Positions 61,213 to 64,000 of a stretch of DNA of 64,000 nucleotides are shown here, in pieces (position 1 is the first letter of the stretch; the number at the start of each line of letters is the position of its first letter). Source of the stretch: Paenibacillus sp. UNC499MF (GTDB lineage: Bacteria; Bacillota; Bacilli; Paenibacillales; NBRC-103111); contig NZ_FNVF01000004.1 in assembly GCF_900107975.1 (NCBI RefSeq), positions 310,001 to 374,000 on the forward strand. Direction: 5' to 3'. The position numbers and the translations under genes are program-made. Below the pieces are notes generated by a model. It searched no databases, was not told where the DNA came from, and saw nothing but the letters and a program-made list of their open reading frames with translations.

Positions 61213-61246
61213 AAAACCCGTAAATCCAATGATTTACGGGTTTTTT
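61213..61246. terminator. bidirectional terminator
   Basis: AAAACCCGTAAATC-CAAT-GATTTACGGGTTTTTT, a perfect 12-pair stem, between the convergent membrane-protein and azoreductase genes. Confidence 0.9.
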
Positions 61247-61313
61247 CTGTCTGAGGGAAGGGGCCTTTGGGGAGCTTATCTCCGCCGCCCCTTCCATTTT
61301 CGAATCTTCCGGA

Positions 61314-61949
61314 CTAGAAGGTCCGGGCTTTTTCCTGTGCGTTTTTGATGGCGTCTTGTTTAATCTGCTCGGCGCGGTCGGGGAACTGAGCCATGCCTTC
61401 CACATAAAGCGTTTCGAAAGACGGTATGCCGAAGAAAGACATGATCGTTTTCAGATACGGGCTTCCGAAGTCCGATCCGGCTGTAGGGCCTTCCGAATAG
61501 ATGCCGCCGCATGCATAGATGTGCAGCGCTTTTTTGTCGGTAAGCAGGCCGACGGATCCGTTCTCCGTATATTTGAACGTTTTGCCCGCCGTGCAGATCG
61601 TATCGATATAAGCTTTCATAAGGGGAGGAAAGGAGAAGTTCCACATCGGCGTAACGAAAACATATTTGTCTCCCGCCACAAACTGATCCGTCAGTTCGCC
61701 GAAACGCGTCACTTTTTTCTTTTCTTCTTCGGAAAGCTGATCAAAAGAGCTGCCCGAGCGAAGCTTGCCCCAGCCGCTGAAGACGTCGGTATCGATTTGC
61801 GGAATGTACGCTTTGTACAGGTCCAGGGTTACGATGTCGTCTCCGGGGTGATTTTCACGGTAAGCATCGAGAAAAGCTTTGCCGACGGCCATGCTGTAGG
61901 AAGTCCGGTCGTCATGCGGGTGTGCCGTAATATAGAGAAGCGTAGACAT
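61314..61949 (-). CDS. azoR: FMN-dependent NADH-azoreductase
   Basis: 211 residues, flavodoxin-like fold. [20 protein letters not shown] is the FMN-phosphate loop region; [20 protein letters not shown] is the family's most conserved stretch, then [15 protein letters not shown] and [14 protein letters not shown]. AzoR-type enzymes reduce quinones and azo compounds by two electrons. GGAGGG seven bases before the ATG at 61949 sets the start against an open frame reaching 62075. Cytosolic; role in quinone or thiol stress is known for relatives. Confidence 0.92.
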   Translation of the reverse strand: MSTLLYITAHPHDDRTSYSMAVGKAFLDAYRENHPGDDIVTLDLYKAYIPQIDTDVFSGWGKLRSGSSFDQLSEEEKKKVTRFGELTDQFVAGDKYVFVTPMWNFSFPPLMKAYIDTICTAGKTFKYTENGSVGLLTDKKALHIYACGGIYSEGPTAGSDFGSPYLKTIMSFFGIPSFETLYVEGMAQFPDRAEQIKQDAIKNAQEKARTF

Positions 61950-62158
61950 GAAGGAACCCTCCTGCGGATGCGGTAGATTTGTCGGTTTGAGGCGCCCGAT
62001 TTCGAACGCTTCTGCTGACCACCATACGGGGATAATATCTGCCGTCCGCTTAAGGGGTATGCCTGCCAAATTCACTCAGCTTTTCATTCGGAGATACAAC
62101 CCGGAAGCGCCGGGGTAAAAAGCTTAGGCACGGGAACCCTGAAAAAGAGGTGAGAAGC

Positions 62159-63109
62159 TTGGAAGTTCGCATCGGCTATGTATCGCAAGCGTTGGCTATT
62201 TATCACAATACACCGAGCTCCACGTTTACGTATAAAAGGTTCAAAGAAGGGCCTTACGAAGAATCGCTGGAAAAAGCGATCGAGGTGGGCCGCCGCAATC
62301 TGGAAGCTACGCGCAGAATCCTTTATTATAATGCGGCGCACGGGATCCGCCTGTACCGGCTCAGTTCTTCGCTGATCCCTCTCGCGACCCATCCCGATGT
62401 TCATATCGGGATCAAAGAGGTGTACAGGGAGCAGCTTGCCGAGCTGGGGGCTTTTGCCCGCCGCCATGATATCCGGTTGTCCATGCATCCCAACCAGTTT
62501 ACACTGCTGAATGGTTCGGACGCGGTGGTGGATGCCGCGCTGCGCGATCTGGAGTATCACGCGGACATTCTCGACGGCATGGGAATGGGCAGCGACTGCT
62601 GCATCATTAATATCCATGTGGGCGGAGCCTACGGGGACAAGACGGCGTCGGCCGAACGTCTGGTCTCGAATCTGCCGCGGGTTCCGGAGCATATTTTGCA
62701 GAGGCTGACTTTAGAAAATGACGATAAAACCTACACGGCCGAAGAAACGCTGTCCGTGTGCCGGCGGAGCGGGGTTCCGATGATGTTCGATCTTCATCAC
62801 GACTGGTGCAATCCGTCAGCCCGGCCGGGCATCGACTTGCTTCCGCAAATAGCGGAGACATGGAAGGGCCGCCCGATGAAAGTTCATGTTTCCTCGCCGA
62901 AGAACGACAAAGACTTCCGCTCTCATGCCGATTATGTGGAAGCGGGACCGCTGCTTGTTTTTCTGAAAGCGTGCAAGGAGGAGGGACTGGAGCGGCTGGA
63001 TGTGATGGTGGAGGCCAAACGTAAAGATTACGCCTGCCTGAAGCTTGCCGGGGATCTTTCTTCAGTGAGGGGGATCAAGAGGCTGGACGGCGGTATTTTA
63101 TCGATGTGA
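62159..63109 (+). CDS. uvsE: UV DNA damage endonuclease
   Basis: 316 residues from TTG, six bases after AGAGGTG (the GTG at 62150 is part of that site). UvsE/UVDE TIM-barrel motifs: IGYVSQALAIYHNTPSSTFT, YRLSSSLIPLATHPDV, LSMHPNQFTLLNGSD, INIHVGGAYGDK, LTLENDDKTYTAEE, MMFDLHHDWCNP, KVHVSSPKND with DFRSHADYV, and DVMVEAKRKD. Metal ligands (His, Glu, Asp) are all in place. It nicks 5' to UV photoproducts and starts an excision route separate from UvrABC; relatives contribute to spore UV resistance. Confidence 0.94.
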   Translation: MEVRIGYVSQALAIYHNTPSSTFTYKRFKEGPYEESLEKAIEVGRRNLEATRRILYYNAAHGIRLYRLSSSLIPLATHPDVHIGIKEVYREQLAELGAFARRHDIRLSMHPNQFTLLNGSDAVVDAALRDLEYHADILDGMGMGSDCCIINIHVGGAYGDKTASAERLVSNLPRVPEHILQRLTLENDDKTYTAEETLSVCRRSGVPMMFDLHHDWCNPSARPGIDLLPQIAETWKGRPMKVHVSSPKNDKDFRSHADYVEAGPLLVFLKACKEEGLERLDVMVEAKRKDYACLKLAGDLSSVRGIKRLDGGILSM

Positions 63110-63170
63110 CGAGGGGAGAAGAAGGCCCGTAGCTCTGCCGTAAACCGTAGAGAAATGACAAAAAAGTAAC

Positions 63171-63202
63171 AGGTTGCGGAATGGGAGATTCTTCCGCAAC
63201 CT
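63171..63202. terminator. stem-loop after uvsE, probable terminator
   Basis: AGGTTGCGGAA-TGGGAGATTC-TTCCGCAACCT is a perfect 11-pair stem, but only TTG follows on the plus strand; on the minus strand TTTTTT comes six bases later. Likely ends uvsE transcription. Confidence 0.55.
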
Positions 63203-63284
63203 TTGCGCGGATTTGTCCGTCTCAGATGGTGAGAACTGGAATCCAGTATGTTCCATTCCACCTATTCGAAGGAGGCAGGTCCGT

Positions 63285-64000
63285 TTGAAAATTATTCTGA
63301 AAGCAGGTACGGCAGTGGTTACTTCCGCACTGCTGTTCGGCACGGTTACGCCGGTTATGGCGAGCAAGGCGATTACAGGGGCGTCCGCGACTGTTGCGAA
63401 TCCGGTTTCGGATCAAGGGAAAGAGCAGATCGACATTTCCCAGGAAGAGGTAAAAATAACTAAAGAGCAGGCTGTCGAGCTGGCTAAAAAATACGTTGCC
63501 CTTCCGGAAGGCTTCTCTTTGCAGGGGGCTAATTTAACCGTGTCCAGGGGATTCGGCGGCAAACCTGCCAAAGCCTGGAATTTGAATTTCAGTCATAAAG
63601 AGAAGAAAGATTATTCTTCTTATTTGTCCTATAGTCTGGATGCGGATTCCGGCGAGTTGCTCGGGTATAATTTCAACAGCAAAAATCCCGACAGCAAACC
63701 TGTTTATCCGCCGAAAACCAGCTTGGATCAAGCTAAAACTATCGCATCCGATTACATAGCGAAATTAAGTCCCGAGCTTCAAAAGCAGGTGAAATACAAC
63801 GACCTGCGGGAATCTTCACGCAAAACTCCGCTGACCGTGTACGAAGATTACCGGTTTAGTTTCGAAAGAGTGGTGGACGGGGTTCCGTTCCCGCAAAACA
63901 ATATCACGGTGGCCGTGGACAGCGAAGGCCGTCTTTCCGATTACCGCGTGTATTGGGATAAGGATGCCGCTTTCGATAAAAAGGAAGGCGTCGTTAACCC
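63285..64000 (+). CDS. secreted YcdB/YcdC-domain protein, N-terminal part (continues beyond the window)
   Basis: Open from TTG at 63285 (AAGGAGG nine bases upstream) to the window end, 238 codons. Signal peptide 1-27 (KIILKAGTAVVTSALLFGTV...MASKA). From about residue 50: ISQEEVKITKEQAVELAKKY, AWNLNFSHKEKKDYSSYLSY, SLDADSGELLGYNFN, then YRFSFERVVDGVPFPQNNIT and VAVDSEGRLSDYRVYWDKD. This PepSY-like repeat is that of YcdB/YcdC (DUF4901) proteins, which in Paenibacillus are long and often end in SLH domains. The C-terminus is not visible. Function unknown. Confidence 0.82.
   Translation, partial: MKIILKAGTAVVTSALLFGTVTPVMASKAITGASATVANPVSDQGKEQIDISQEEVKITKEQAVELAKKYVALPEGFSLQGANLTVSRGFGGKPAKAWNLNFSHKEKKDYSSYLSYSLDADSGELLGYNFNSKNPDSKPVYPPKTSLDQAKTIASDYIAKLSPELQKQVKYNDLRESSRKTPLTVYEDYRFSFERVVDGVPFPQNNITVAVDSEGRLSDYRVYWDKDAAFDKKEGVVN

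Overview
The window reads as chromosome from a spore-forming, GC-rich Gram-positive bacterium, most likely Paenibacillus or a close relative. Evidence: strong AGGAGG-type ribosome sites, many TTG starts, SLH-anchored surface proteins, a CotD-like spore coat protein, a glutaminyl-tRNA synthetase, and families typical of that group (DUF4846, YhgE/Pip, YcdB/YcdC, heterodimeric BmrCD-like exporter). No rRNA, tRNA, CRISPR array, transposase or phage gene was seen.

Layout. 1-9.1 kb: YhgE/Pip membrane protein (cut by the left edge), amino-acid/cation symporter, DUF4846 lipoprotein, EAL protein, HD-type dNTPase, a frameshifted truncated haemoglobin, an RsiV-like protein, and a MocR regulator divergent from a LysE exporter (9.3 kb). 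10-11.7 kb: a purine riboswitch with an overlapping terminator in front of a COG2509 flavoprotein. 12-16 kb: a SAM methyltransferase, a MerR-methyltransferase fusion with a MerR-type promoter, and the NAD(P)HX repair enzyme. 16-21.6 kb: an SLH-anchored subtilase and glnS. 21.7-25 kb: a complete cbiMNQO cobalt importer under a cobalamin riboswitch. 25-35 kb: ArsP-type permease, phospholipase-D-like protein, a LysR/YeiH divergent pair, UPF0173, DUF445, CotD-like and DUF72 proteins. 35-43.6 kb: a 1417-residue SLH/Ig-repeat/lamin-tail surface protein, a LysM coiled-coil protein, an HtrA-like protease with a long C-terminal extension, and a ROK fructokinase. 43.7-49.9 kb: a Fur-box-controlled siderophore permease pair plus ATPase without a binding protein, an SNF transporter, a small helical protein and an aldo/keto reductase.

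50.2-53.5 kb is a distinctly AT-rich block (sample lines counted by hand are 32-40% GC against about 60% around it). It holds two paralogous substrate-binding lipoproteins, both apparently starting at ATT codons, followed by two small secreted proteins. It is the best candidate for an undescribed accessory system. 53.7-60.4 kb: a cydAB-type bd oxidase, then a heterodimeric ABC multidrug exporter preceded by a promoter, a 32-codon leader peptide and an intrinsic terminator, as in bmrBCD attenuation. 60.6-64 kb: a small membrane protein, an azoreductase, UV-damage endonuclease, and the start of a YcdB/YcdC-type secreted protein that runs off the right edge.

Regulation is unusually readable here: two riboswitches, one probable attenuator, one perfect Fur box, one MerR operator-promoter and many clear terminators. 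All functional calls come from reading motifs by eye; no database search was run.
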